Source: Rotaria socialis
Taxonomy: Eukaryota > Rotifera > Eurotatoria > Philodinida > Philodinidae
Reading direction: 5' to 3'
DNA length: 64,000 bases
Assembly: GCA_905331475.1 (NCBI GenBank)
Contig: CAJNYU010001015.1
Coordinates: 1 to 64,000 of the forward strand
Shown here: piece by piece, positions 34,601 through 46,073 of the stretch
Layout: the number at the start of each line of letters is the position of its first letter
Numbering within the stretch: the stretch's first letter is position 1
Notes under the pieces: model-generated
Told to the model about the DNA's origin: nothing
The model's database searches: none
What the model saw: the letters and a program-made list of their open reading frames with translations, nothing else
Program-made: the position numbers and the translations under genes

Positions 34601-37600
34601 ATTGAGTATTGGTATGTCATAAAAATGATGTGTTAAACTAGAAATAATTGGAATTGAACGATGTTGAACACACAATTGAACAGATGGCATTTGATTTTTA
34701 ATTAATCGTTCAAATAAGGATACATCAAGATTGAAATGTTTTGCTAATGTATAAACATTTGGCGATGGACGAAGTTGTACATGATCACCAATAAGAATTA
34801 AATGTTCAATTCGTTCTCCAATTGCTGTAACAATATGTGATTCAAATACCTGAAAAGGAATAATATTTTCAATTTATTGATAAGCAGTGTTTTTTTAAAA
34901 TTTACTTCAGCTGCTTCTTCTACGATACAAATGCGAGGAGCTATTTGCTTCAATACTTTTTGATACCGTGAGGCACAATGTGTTGTCATAGCAATTCTTA
35001 AGTAAACAAAAGAGTAGACAATAGGATTTACTAAATTTCATTACATAAATGCTTGGTCCATGTATAATTGATCGTTAGCTAGCCATAATTCTTGCATTGA
35101 TTTATGATTTTCATCGTATTGCTCATTTAAACGAAACCATTGTTCTAGGAAAAAAATAGAAATTTATAAAAAAAAAATACGAGACAGTATTTGTGTAAAG
35201 AAATATATTTCTGACGACTGAAATCTATGAATGCTACATACAAAACATTTCTTATTTTTCTTATGCTCCATGTTGTATTGTATGAATATGCAATGATTAA
35301 AAGAATCAGCAATAAAAATGGATACTTCTGCTAGATATTTTTCTGATTCGTATTTTATAAAGAAAATTATTCCTGTTAAACCTGTAAGTTGTTGAACATA
35401 TTTCGAAAGCCAATAGCGATACAGATCTTGCCGTTGCTCTTTATTTATTGATTTTGCCCATAAATCTCTAAAACTCAGGACTATATCATCCGATAATATG
35501 GCTGCTCGATTATTTAATAAACGTTCCATATATTCGAGTTGTTGAGTATCAATTTCTTGATATTGTTTCTCATCAATTTGATTCGACATTGAAAATGGTA
35601 TAAATGAGTTATCGATGTTTTCTAATCGACGCATTTCTTCTTCATTTTCTTCTAAATTCACTGGATTTTCATCAGCAGTGGCTGTATTATTTGTTGGTTT
35701 TGTTGTTAGAATCGGATCATTTAGCACTTCTAAAAAATAGCAATCGATCAGTTATTTTTTAACTTAATAAACTCAAATATACCTTTTAGAAGTGCTGCTG
35801 CTTTGTCTTTATTTTTATTTTTCTTTCTTTTCCGTTGTTCTTGAAATTCATTTTGACCATCATCATCTATTAAAAGTAGTATGGATTAGAAAAGAATACG
35901 TTCGCTTTGATTATGAGCTTCAAAAAAAATTGAAATATGCTAGCAAAGATTCTTTTTCGGGTACTTCCTGATTAAGAATATATATTCCAGTTTAATCAAT
36001 TGAACCGAGTTAGAAATTATTAAATAAAATAAATAAATTTTAATCACTCATCCAACGCTTGAAGATTTTTCTTTTCCTAATTATATTGCAACTATTTCAT
36101 CGTTTTCGATTATCAGTTTTCACAAGACACACTCATGAGAAACTGCCATTAGAAACAATTGTCCTGCGATTCCTCATAGAATGAGGAAAGAAAATAAATA
36201 ATATTGAAAGTTCTTCAAAATATATTGCTTTATTATTTTAATAAGAGCAGATAAGCATGCTTTCAATAAGATTCATAAAAACTAGATCCGGAACAATTAT
36301 CAGTTCTATGAGCCGATTTTCTTTTTAGAATTATCAATAATTCAGAATAGAAACACTCGAATCTATAATTGAAATCTCGATGAAATGATCGCTTTCTCAA
36401 ATAAATCTTTCTGTAAAGAATTAATATAATCTTTAAATTTCTTCTTTTAATAACTACTCAAAAGCAGCTTCTCTAAGAAACCATTGAAGTAGTTCTCAAG
36501 ATCGAAACTAGATAATATAGTAGTGGTGTCTGTCTGAAAAAAAACAATGGCAACCAACTCACTCTTTTACAAGTTTAAACTCTCAAACTAAAGAAATGTC
36601 TTATAAAATTTAACATGGTTTAATTATATACGTTATTTAGATATCCATCTTTAAAATGCTTGAACGAGCAATCGTCATTCTAAATCATAAATTATACCTT
36701 CATTTGCTATGTTCATTTCGTGCTTAATTATTTGTAATGGCGTTGCATCTAACCATTTAATAAAAAGTTCTTTAATTAGTTTTTGATCATCATCTGATAA
36801 ATTATTTAATTTATGACAATTAATTCGATTTTTCATTCGTTGATTAATTTCATAAGGCGACAAAGGTTCAGCGATACTTTCATTTTCAGATTGACTATCA
36901 TCGGAATCATCATTATCGCTTGCTTTTGATTTTGATGATCCACAGCAATATAGTCCGCCTTTGCTGGTATTCCAATGCCCTTGATAAATATCCAACTCTG
37001 ATAGAATTGGATCTAATAATGTTAAAAATTGACTTCGATCCATAACACATAAGAGTTGATCAATGTCAAGTAGTTGTTGACAACATCGATAGTATTTCAA
37101 ATTGCAATCATTAATTTGTCTTTTTATGGTAGCTAGTATATCGTATTTAGTTGCCAATAATTCATTTTTTGAACGAGCATCTGGCTTTTTTTGACGTAGC
37201 TTTTGAATTAAAAATGGTTCGATTTGAGGATGTGAACTACGACCACCAACTCGTACGATTTGACCAGGTGTAAGAGAAAGTTTTTGAATAATTGATGATA
37301 AAAATTGATCTAATGCATGATTTGTATAACAAATCATCAAAATCGGTCGTTCACAACCAGATATTCGCTCCCGATTTCGATAAAATAATTCAGCTAATCG
37401 AACACCAAGAAAAGTTTTTCCACATCCTGGTGGACCTATAATAATTTAACGAAAATTTTCACTAGATTTTTATTTTTAATGATCAATCATACAATGAGTT
37501 CTACTTTTTTTTAAGTAATAAAATAATAAGATAAGCATACGATAAACATAGAAGCTGACGAATGCAATAGACAATTGCTTTTCTTTGTGAGCGATCCTCT

Positions 37601-40051
37601 TCCACACATGTCTATCCACTATATGGTTAGCAAAATCGATACATAGTATTTTTCTCGTTTGACACTATTCAGTTTAGAAATAGAATTTTTTTTGTGTAAG
37701 TCTTCTAAAGAGCAATTACATGATATAGGCTCTTAAAGATTAATAAATTCTATGTCAATGGATGAATTTTCCTTAGCTAAAAATATTGACTGAATGATAT
37801 TGAAGATCTTTTTCTTGACGAATGATGTTAATGTTACTTGAAAAAGATCTATGCGAACAATACCTTGAATGAGGGCTACCGATTTTGTTAAAGCTAATTG
37901 TAATGCTGTATATTGACTTTGATCAAGGCCGAGTTGTTGCGCATTTGGCCATGTTGATAACTCTTTAATATCGCTTAAAGTACCATCGAATTCACTATAT
38001 TCTCCAGAAGTTTTCACTAGTATAGGTCGAAAATCGATATCTGATTTTTTTTCAAAATACTGTGGTATGGGTACATTTGTGTCACATTGAAGTAAATATT
38101 TTTCAAGGGGTATCTGATCATCTTTTATATTTTGTAATGCTTGCAAAATTGGTCGATAAGCCTCAAAGTATGATGTCGTTTCTAATAATGTAAAACGTGT
38201 TCCTGGTGATATCTTCATTAATTGATAATCACATAGCGCTTTTTGACACTAAAAAAAAAGAAAAAAAAAAGAAAATTTTTCATCTCAGAAAGAAACATAT
38301 TCAACAACTATGGAATGCCATTCGATTTTATACTATCGACTACTAATAGATTTCTACATAAATATAAGAAATGCTTACAAGAATTCGAAAAGATTTTCTT
38401 TCAAAAAATCTAAAGTAAAGAGCTTTGATCTGAAACTTTGCTCGTTAGTAGAGATATTGAGTAACAATGAAACTATCAAGTCTACTGATAGTTAATCGCA
38501 ACTATAGTATGAAGTCGATGAATATTCAACAGTTGTCTATAGTTTCTAATTCATAATTTGTTTTTCTTTAACACAGAAAAATGAGATTTACTCGAACGTT
38601 TATTGTTCCATTCTTGTCAATATTTGAACGATCTTCAACCGTTAATAGAAAACAGCTACTATCAAAATCATCAAATGTTGCAGCTAATAAGTTTCCATAA
38701 ATTAAACGTCTTGTGTTAGCCCAACTAATCGATTTAGGCAGCATGCTGACATCAATCAATAATGAAAATAGTATTCCCGCTTGTGAACATATTGAACCTG
38801 TTAATATAGTATTTCTGTATAAACGAACATTACTATTTCGAAATGATGTATCTCGATTATCTTCGCTCATATATTGGCATATAGCTTCACGTAATGGCCA
38901 AAGAAAATCTTCACGAAGAAGACGAAAATGAATCTTAAAAACAAAAAAAAAAGAAATAAAATATTCGTGTTAAATTATAACAGTTAAATTACATCCAAAT
39001 AATGTGTGCCATTTTTATATTGACCAGTTGTAATGTTCTTTCGTAAATAGGGAGTTTGTTGTTGAAAAATTTCATCTAATGTAGGGTAAATTGAAAGCTA
39101 AAATTTACAATTAAGTTTTAAATCAAGATGAAAAATAAGATACGATATACTTGATGAAAATCATCTGGTGGTGGGTCGTCTGGTTCTGTTTTAATTTCAA
39201 TTTCAGATTTAGGTTTCTTTATTTTACTGGTATGTTCATTGAGTAATTCATCTTTGCGAGAGATTAGTTTACTAACTTCTAATTGTACATCTTCGTCCTA
39301 GGGAAAGCAAATATATTATCTAATATACACTTTTGAAGAAGAAAAATGAAACTAACGGAAATTTTTGTGCTCCATTTGTCAAGTCGATCAAATAAACCTA
39401 ATGAATCTATTTGCTCCCAACACTGTGGGTGAAGTTCAAGTAAAAATTGTAAAATTTGAGATAAAACAAGAACAAATTTTTCTAATAATTTTTTTTGATT
39501 CTCGTCAATCAACGAATGCGGTTTTAAATATGAATAAGAAAAATCTAAAAGTTTTGAACCAGGTAAACGTATAACAAGTTTAGCAACATTTTGTCTTGAT
39601 CTATGGATTGAATGTAAAAGAAATTGAAAAAATTGAACCAGTATCGATAAATTATTCATTTCAGAATCGGAAAAAAATCGATCAACTAGCTTTGATTGCT
39701 CAACCAATTGCTCACATCCATTTCGTTCTTGTTCAAAACGCTCAAGTAGATCGACAAGTTTTAAATTGTTCGTTTCATTATTTCTGAATGAGAAAATATT
39801 GTTTTATGTTTAGTAGATTCATTATTTTACTTAAGATTCTTTGAAGTTGTATTGAAAGATCTTTTAAAAGCCATTTTTCGTATTTAATAATTTGTGAAAA
39901 CAAGCTTTGCTTTAGAATAGTCTATTAAGAAAACGACTTCTATTCTATTGAAGAATTTTTCTTTCTTTATATGTTTGCCTTTAAAAAAAACCCAGTGCGA
40001 TGAGTCATTTTTTCCTTTGCGCTTGTTTTCATAGTCACGTTGTTTTTTCAT
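31650..40051 (-). CDS. ZNFX1: ZNFX1-like SF1 helicase with NFX1-type zinc fingers
   Basis: Exons I chained: 40051-39992 (tentative start), 39921-39831, 39783-39357, 39297-39151, 39097-38993, 38933-38592, 38248-37864, 37435-36698, 35866-35783, 35729-35382, 35144-35045, 34996-34906, 34849-34331, 34258-34027, 33734-33274, 33217-32691, 32615-31936, 31792-31650. All splice phases agree except between 39831 and 39783 (one base off). Predicted length is about 1,825 residues; human ZNFX1 is about 1,900. Visible signatures: FLRKN-type block YLRKNITTGQYKNGTHYLD; Walker A GPPGCGKT (about 37430-37407); motif II VEEAAE; motif III GDHVQLRP; motif V VVDNFQGEENRIILLS; motif VI RICVALSRAQNGFYVIGN. Cys/His NFX1-type finger array spans 33734-32700, with a C-terminal Cys pair (NCPVC) in the last exon. 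The family includes RNA-binding helicases of small-RNA inheritance in nematodes and an antiviral/mitochondrial dsRNA sensor in mammals; role here is inferred only. Two long introns (831 bp at 35867-36697; 428 bp at 37436-37863) interrupt otherwise 48-75 bp introns. Confidence 0.9.
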
Positions 40052-41442
40052 GGGTTGTTAACATTAGCTTTGCGTTTCTATGTATCATTTTAGCTTGATT
40101 GTAATCCACATTGGAGATAAAGAAAAACAGAAAATAAAAGTAAAACTACTTTTACAAGAGTAATAAGTTATATGCTGGAAAATTAGTTTTAGAAAATTTT
40201 CCTACTGCAGTGAGTATGACGCAAATACACATTGCATTTAAACTTTTTTATCCTATTATTTCGTCTTAATTTTGACTTGTTTGATACGTATGTATGTGAG
40301 TCACATGCGTTTATTATTTTATGATAAAACTTATATTATACATATTCAACGTGAATGAATAATGCAAAACCTTAACCACTTAAGTGCTCGGTATTTATAC
40401 TGTTTCCCGGAGGATGTGCTTTGAAGTAGAAAATAATATTTTTTTTGCACTAATTAATTAAAAATATACATCACTTGAAGATAAAAGAACAAAGAGATTC
40501 TAAGAAGTTCTACTCATAAACTAACTTGTTTTTCCCTGAATTATTTATTTACTAAATAAAAACTTGAATAAAATTATTTTTAAATGACAACTGGGTCTTG
40601 ATGACATCACAGAATATTGGATTAATCGCCAGATAGTTCTACAATTATATTATATAGACATGCAAATGACTTTGAGAGTCCCATATTTTGTTTTATAAAT
40701 CATCCTTATTTAAAATATGATGAATACTGAAAAATTTAGCAGCAGCATGCAAATATGCATAGCTCTAAGAAGAAATAAATTAATATAAATGAATATTCAA
40801 AACATCATAAAATTAATTGTATGATTGATAAATGACTTTCAGCCTAATGAAAAATTTCTAGATAAGGTTTAGTGATATTGAAATGATATAACTAAATAAT
40901 TAGAATCGTTGATATTCTTAAAATAAATATATTCTTTAGTCGAAAAGTACACGCATAAAAATAATAGAATTTGGTTGAAAATCTTGTCTTGTTGATTTTT
41001 GATGTGACAATAAAAATAGTCGCTTATAATTCTATTCAATTTATATAAAATTAAATCCTTATCTTGATTTCTTTCGAGTCGAATATCATTGATTGAAACA
41101 TTTCAAATTAAAATAATTTACGAAGTGAACTGTCTGCTTTTCACAGTTTCTAGAAAATGACTAGATCTATGATGCAACTTGAAAATACGTTTTCAAGTAT
41201 TTAAACGCAAGTAAAGCGTAATAATAATTATGAACCCTACACAAGGAATTCATATTTTTTTCACTTATATGTTCCTATTATTATTATAAGTATGTTAAAT
41301 AATATTTACTTCAGACTTTCGTTTTTTGTCAAAAAATTAAAATCAAATCAAGTTGGGCGTTGCATTTCTTAACTTTTCAAAAGAATTTGAGTAACATATA
41401 TGGATGCAGAACAAAGGAAAATGAATTGAATTTGGTCGACTT
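40052..41442. other. Upstream region of the helicase gene
   Basis: No further exon or promoter motif identified. The strand-minus gene presumably initiates here. Confidence 0.4.
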
Positions 41443-41450
41443 CTACTCAT

Positions 41451-41706
41451 GGTATGGCGGAAAAAGGCAGAAAGGAAAAATATCGAAAGGGAAAAATGGC
41501 GAAAATATAAATATCGAAAACAAAAATTTTACAAATTTAGATGAATAGAAATGCTGAAAATGAGAGTACGTTGAAGTACAAGTCTTTCTTACCCACAGGT
41601 CCAATCTTGAATGTTCATTTTCACCTCATATTCTTGTTTTCGACATTTTTATTTTCGATATTTTTCCCTTTCGACATTTTCCCTTTCTGCCTTTTTCCAT
41701 CCATTC
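41451..41706. mobile_element. MITE with GGAAAAAGGCAGAAAGG ends and 8-bp target duplication
   Basis: The left end GGTATGGCGGAAAAAGGCAG (41451) is inverted at the right end, whose complement reads GAATGGATGGAAAAAGGCAG (41706). Perfect CTACTCAT direct repeats flank the element (41443-41450 and 41707-41714). Subterminal regions contain short repeats of the form CGAAAGGGAAAAATRT on the left and their inverse on the right. Open frames inside are translations of these repeats. Family is shared with 41874-42626. Confidence 0.85.
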
Positions 41707-41873
41707 CTACTCATCAACACTTGAGTGGTTCGAGATTTTGAATTGCTAGAACTATTTTTACATCCACATGACAACTATTCACCTTGATACTTTTTTCTTG
41801 TCTGGCTATTATTTTTTTTCTATTTATTCGATAGCGAATACAATAGACATCGGCAGAGTTCCATTGAAATATC

Positions 41874-42626
41874 GGTGTGCCGTAGAAAGACCGAAAGGAA
41901 AAATGTCGAAAGGGAAAAATATCGAAAGGAAAAATATAGAAAATGACGAAAGGAAAAATGTCGAAAGAAAAATGTCGAAGGAAAAATATCGAAAGAAAAA
42001 ATATCGAAAGGGAAAAATATCGAAAATTTGCACTAAGATGTTTTTATTCTTGAAATCATAATAGCATCATAGCATAGATCATAGATAAATAAGAGTTATA
42101 AAGAAAAATACACATATCCAATATTTACTAGTTGTTGCTGTTGTATTCAGTTTGAAAATATATTTATCTGATACAAGGAAAGGTTTTCCTTTTTACGACT
42201 GAATAAATGAAATAACTGGAGTTGGCGGATGATTCTCACCAGATAAAAATGAGCAAGCTGTAGTCATCATGATAAAATTTTAATCGTTGTATACTATTTT
42301 ACGCCTATTTTAGCTAGTTTTCATAAGATATTACTTATCAATAGTATCAAGGGTTATCATTGTCAAACCAATGGAATAATCAGATCAACAACAATGAACA
42401 ACAAACTATTAGAACCTTCATTTAGTAGACGTCGCTTTTTTTATCTTTTCTGTTTTCGACATTTTTCCTTTTCGATATTTTTCTTTCGACATTTTTCCTT
42501 TTCGACATTTTTCTCTTCGACATTTATCCATTCGACATTTTTCCCTTTCGATATTTTTCTTTCGGTGTTTTTCTTTCGGTATTTTTCCTTTCGATATTTT
42601 TCCTTTCGGCCTTTCTACGGCCAACC
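41874..42626. mobile_element. MITE with subterminal CGAAAGGAAAAATRT repeats and 8-bp target duplication
   Basis: The termini GGTGTGCCGTAGAAAG (41874) and the inverse of GGTTGGCCGTAGAAAG (ending 42626) are flanked by perfect GAAATATC copies (41866-41873 and 42627-42634). Each end continues with about ten tandem units of roughly 12-15 bp, CGAAAGGAAAAATRT, to about 42030 on the left and from about 42450 on the right in inverse orientation. The central 420 bp is unrelated AT-rich DNA. The repeated units read as Lys/Arg-rich or Phe/Ser-rich open frames on either strand; they are not genes. Same terminal style as the copy at 41451. Confidence 0.88.
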
Positions 42627-42634
42627 GAAATATC

Positions 42635-45344
42635 AAAAAAATTATATGTTCGATATTGGTTTTATTCGAATATGGTCACATATATGCCAGGCCTTTTTAG
42701 TTTACAAAATTCAATTTTTTTTATGATTATCATATATTAATATTTAATTCAACTTGCCAGCTAGATAAATACAATAAAAGAAACAGGACTTCGATTTTAC
42801 ACATCATGGCCCGTTTTATTATGCAATAATGTGAGTTATATCATGCATGAAAATTTGCTTGAAGTATCAAGAACAAATAACGAACATTACATTGATACAT
42901 GACATTAGAAGTTTTATTTACCATCCTAATGCATGATATAAATCCGTGATTTCACTAATGTTTTTACAAGTAAAAATAACATATTTTTATATAGATTTCT
43001 CTGTATACTTAGAGTTATCTAGTGAACAATGAAATATCCGAAATCATGAAATAATTCATTAGTATGCTAACAGCTTTTAAAATAAACCGAAATGATGCAG
43101 ATTTTCTTTTTTGGTATTAGCAACCAGCGATATTGACAGCTATCAACACATCCATTAACAATTCTAAGCAGTATTAAACCAATGAATTGATTTCGTGGAC
43201 GAACGAGTAACAAACTCTGCGTTAAGCAGACGAACATCATTCGCTTTATTATACATGATAATTTATTCTTGAATAAATTGATACCGAATATATACTTTAG
43301 TAAGGAAACAGACATCATATTTGATGTTTTATGTGGATAGAATTTCATTGAAAATAATAATCAGTAAACAATGTCTGCCTCGCAAAAACATAAAATGCTT
43401 CAATGATAGTAGAACAAAATAGACTTTAGTTTTGCTATTCGATTAAAAATCAAATTACTGCTTTATTTGTTTTTAGTTAGCAAATTTAATTTAGTAATCA
43501 AAAATAAAATTGAGTCATGCAAGATTTCTTCAATTGGCCTTCTAGTTTCAAGTAAGAAAAGAAAAGAATAGTGATTTATTAATTTTAAGCTTCTTATATA
43601 TATATATATCAAATGAAATAATTTCAGTTCTAATAAGTTTCTCAGTTATCTTAATTGTTTCAATCATGAAAATAAATTCTCCTGTCCATGCACACTAACA
43701 TGCTTTTTTTCTCTCTGAGAGATCATAACAGTAGAGTTCTAAGAATTCAAAATTAATTCTATGATAATTAATTGTATTTTTAATCGATATACTTTCTGTT
43801 TTATTTTTCCTGAAATTTTTCCTACTTTTAATTTTCTAAAAAGTAAACAAATAAAATCGAATAATTATATAACAAATATCCATTAGTCGAAATTAAATTA
43901 AATATGAATGATAGTCAATTTTTATTTTCATTTTGTGATATAAGAGTGCCATTTTTTCTTATTAACAAGACTGTTCTCCAGCTGTAACAGACAAAAGTTT
44001 ACCACCAGTGACCCTCTTTGTTAATTAAAATTTGAGTTAGATTTTTTTCGAGAAGAAAAAGCCATCTTACATTCTCTATAGATCTACTTAAATAAAAGAA
44101 AAGTCATACTTGCCATAGACATCAAACTAAGCACAATACCTGACAATTGAGCCCTTATTATATAATTAATAGTATTATAAAATTTTCCTTGTAAACATCA
44201 TAAACAATTTCAAAGTTTTAGCTGTTTTAATTTCTGATCGATTGTTTTTAAAATAGAAAACGAATCACAAAGTAAACCGATCTGAACAAATAAAAACTGC
44301 TTCCTTATATTTCATGTTTTCTATTTACAATAAAACCAAGGTCTACAATTAGATCAAATAATTTTAATGTGATTACACTCAATCATTGTAAAGTCACCGT
44401 GTCCTAACCTGAATTCTTCTTTCAGAAAACTCAATACATTACCAAGGATCATAGCTCTTTGATACTAACAAGTCGAAAGTAGAAGAACGTATTCTATTAC
44501 GTGCATTTTAACGGTGTAATTAAATAACTCAAACTGTTAATAAATATCATTATCTTTTTTTTTCTAATAAAAATAGAGATGTTTTTTTTATCGCATGTCG
44601 ATAAATGCTATCCGAATAAATAGCGAAAAGAAAAGAAAATTCTAATCTCATTAAAGAAATTATGAGGAAAAAATTATATCCACATTTTGTTTCAAGACAC
44701 TAGGCAATAGATTTAGAAATCAATCATAGACTTTGCTAGTTAATAATAATTACCAATCTACTTTTATCTATGGGAAATAATTAATGATAGGTCACAGTAA
44801 CCTAACAATGATGTTTTATGTGTACGACTTGTGTTTTCTTACAACAAACTCGCAATGGTCTTTTTTCTTTTCTTCTTCTCTCTTTCATACGGCTGTCAAC
44901 ATTACATCTCATCAGGGTCAAAACATTCTGTTGATAGGCAGAACAACGTATAAAGTAAAAACGCTGTGAAAAAAATATATCGCTGTGCAATAATTTGCAT
45001 GCATACAAATCTTGCTGTAAGACACTACGGTTTCTATCGCTTTTTAACCTTTACTTTAGATAAATTTATTTCTACTTTATATTGGAATTAATAAAAGGAA
45101 GTATCGATTCGTTTATTATTATTCGTTGGTTTATTTTCCGTATTGTTGTTGCTTGCATATTTCATTCGTCGCCTCATCACACTCGCAAGTTTTACGTTAT
45201 TGACGAAGAATGATAAATCACACGAAAAATACTTTTTAAAAGAACCGGCAACAAAAAAAAAATAAAACCAGAATACGACGAAACGCCTAGTAAATAACAG
45301 CCGTCATACGTTAACATTGATTTGGATCGTTATATTTATTTAAT
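42635..45344. other. Intergenic, nothing recognisable
   Basis: About 2.7 kb AT-rich. A 93-codon minus frame (43067-43348) has no splice or family support. Short (TA)n at about 43595-43609. Confidence 0.45.
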
Positions 45345-46073
45345 ATGGATGAATTAGACGTTTATACAAAACAATGCTATAAGCGTTGCAAAAACATGAA
45401 GAAATCTCGACGAACCAAAGTTGAGCCGTAAGTCATTCTAAACTTTATTCTCTGTAAACGCTGAAAAAAGTCTACTGGGTTATTTTATAACGTTAGAGAA
45501 AAAAATTGTTTATTATGTTTTCTTCGCGTACATATGAATTTTATAATAATATGTGTGTTTTATAGGAAATCTATTACAATAACAGCTGAAAGATTATCCG
45601 ATCATTCTCATATAACATTTACTATATCATCTGATAAAACAATCGAACAATTGCGTGCCTTACTAAATTATCATCTACCACCATTGTTACCTAATAAATT
45701 TGATCTATACTCTTGCCAGCGTGGTGCACTCATACATTTCCACCCATGTTCATTTAAACTCGATTATTTTCCGGTTATATTTGATCATTCTATTCTTTTG
45801 TTAAAAATGGATGATCGACTTGTAGATGAAAACAACAAAAATAGCCCGCAACATGACAAAAATGAACTACGAAGAAATTCGAGAAGAAGTAAATATTTAA
45901 TATTAAATAATATTTTTTCATCCAAAACGACGGCTAAAACGAGGAGGAGTTCTACAGTACGATCAACATCATCATCAACTGTAACATGTTTATCATTATT
46001 AAAACAAATCTTTCATCAATCTCCATCAAATAGTATAAATACAATTAGTGAAATAAATATCGTAACTTATTAA
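45345..46073 (+). CDS. Two-exon gene, 196-residue protein of unknown function
   Basis: Exon 1 (45345-45427) encodes MDELDVYTKQCYKRCKNMK plus a basic stretch KKSRRTKVEP. The intron (45428-45565, donor GTAAGT, acceptor TTTTATAG) is followed by exon 2 (45566-46073) in matching phase, ending SEINIVTY then TAA. Residues about 28-110 alternate beta-like hydrophobic segments (KSITITAERL, HITFTISSDKTIEQLRALL, FDLYSCQRGALIHFH, HSILLLKMDDRLVDE). That pattern resembles a ubiquitin-like or related beta-grasp fold (TIEQLRALL helix, final LLLKMDD strand), but this is a fold guess only. The C-terminal half is basic and Ser/Thr-rich, probably disordered. No known family identified. Downstream AT-rich 3' region. 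Confidence 0.7.

Noticed and set aside
41768..42726. Lys/Arg-rich and Phe/Ser-rich frames of 69-110 codons
   Set aside because: They are translations of the CGAAAGGAAAAAT-type tandem units in the MITE ends; the same repeats are open on both strands.
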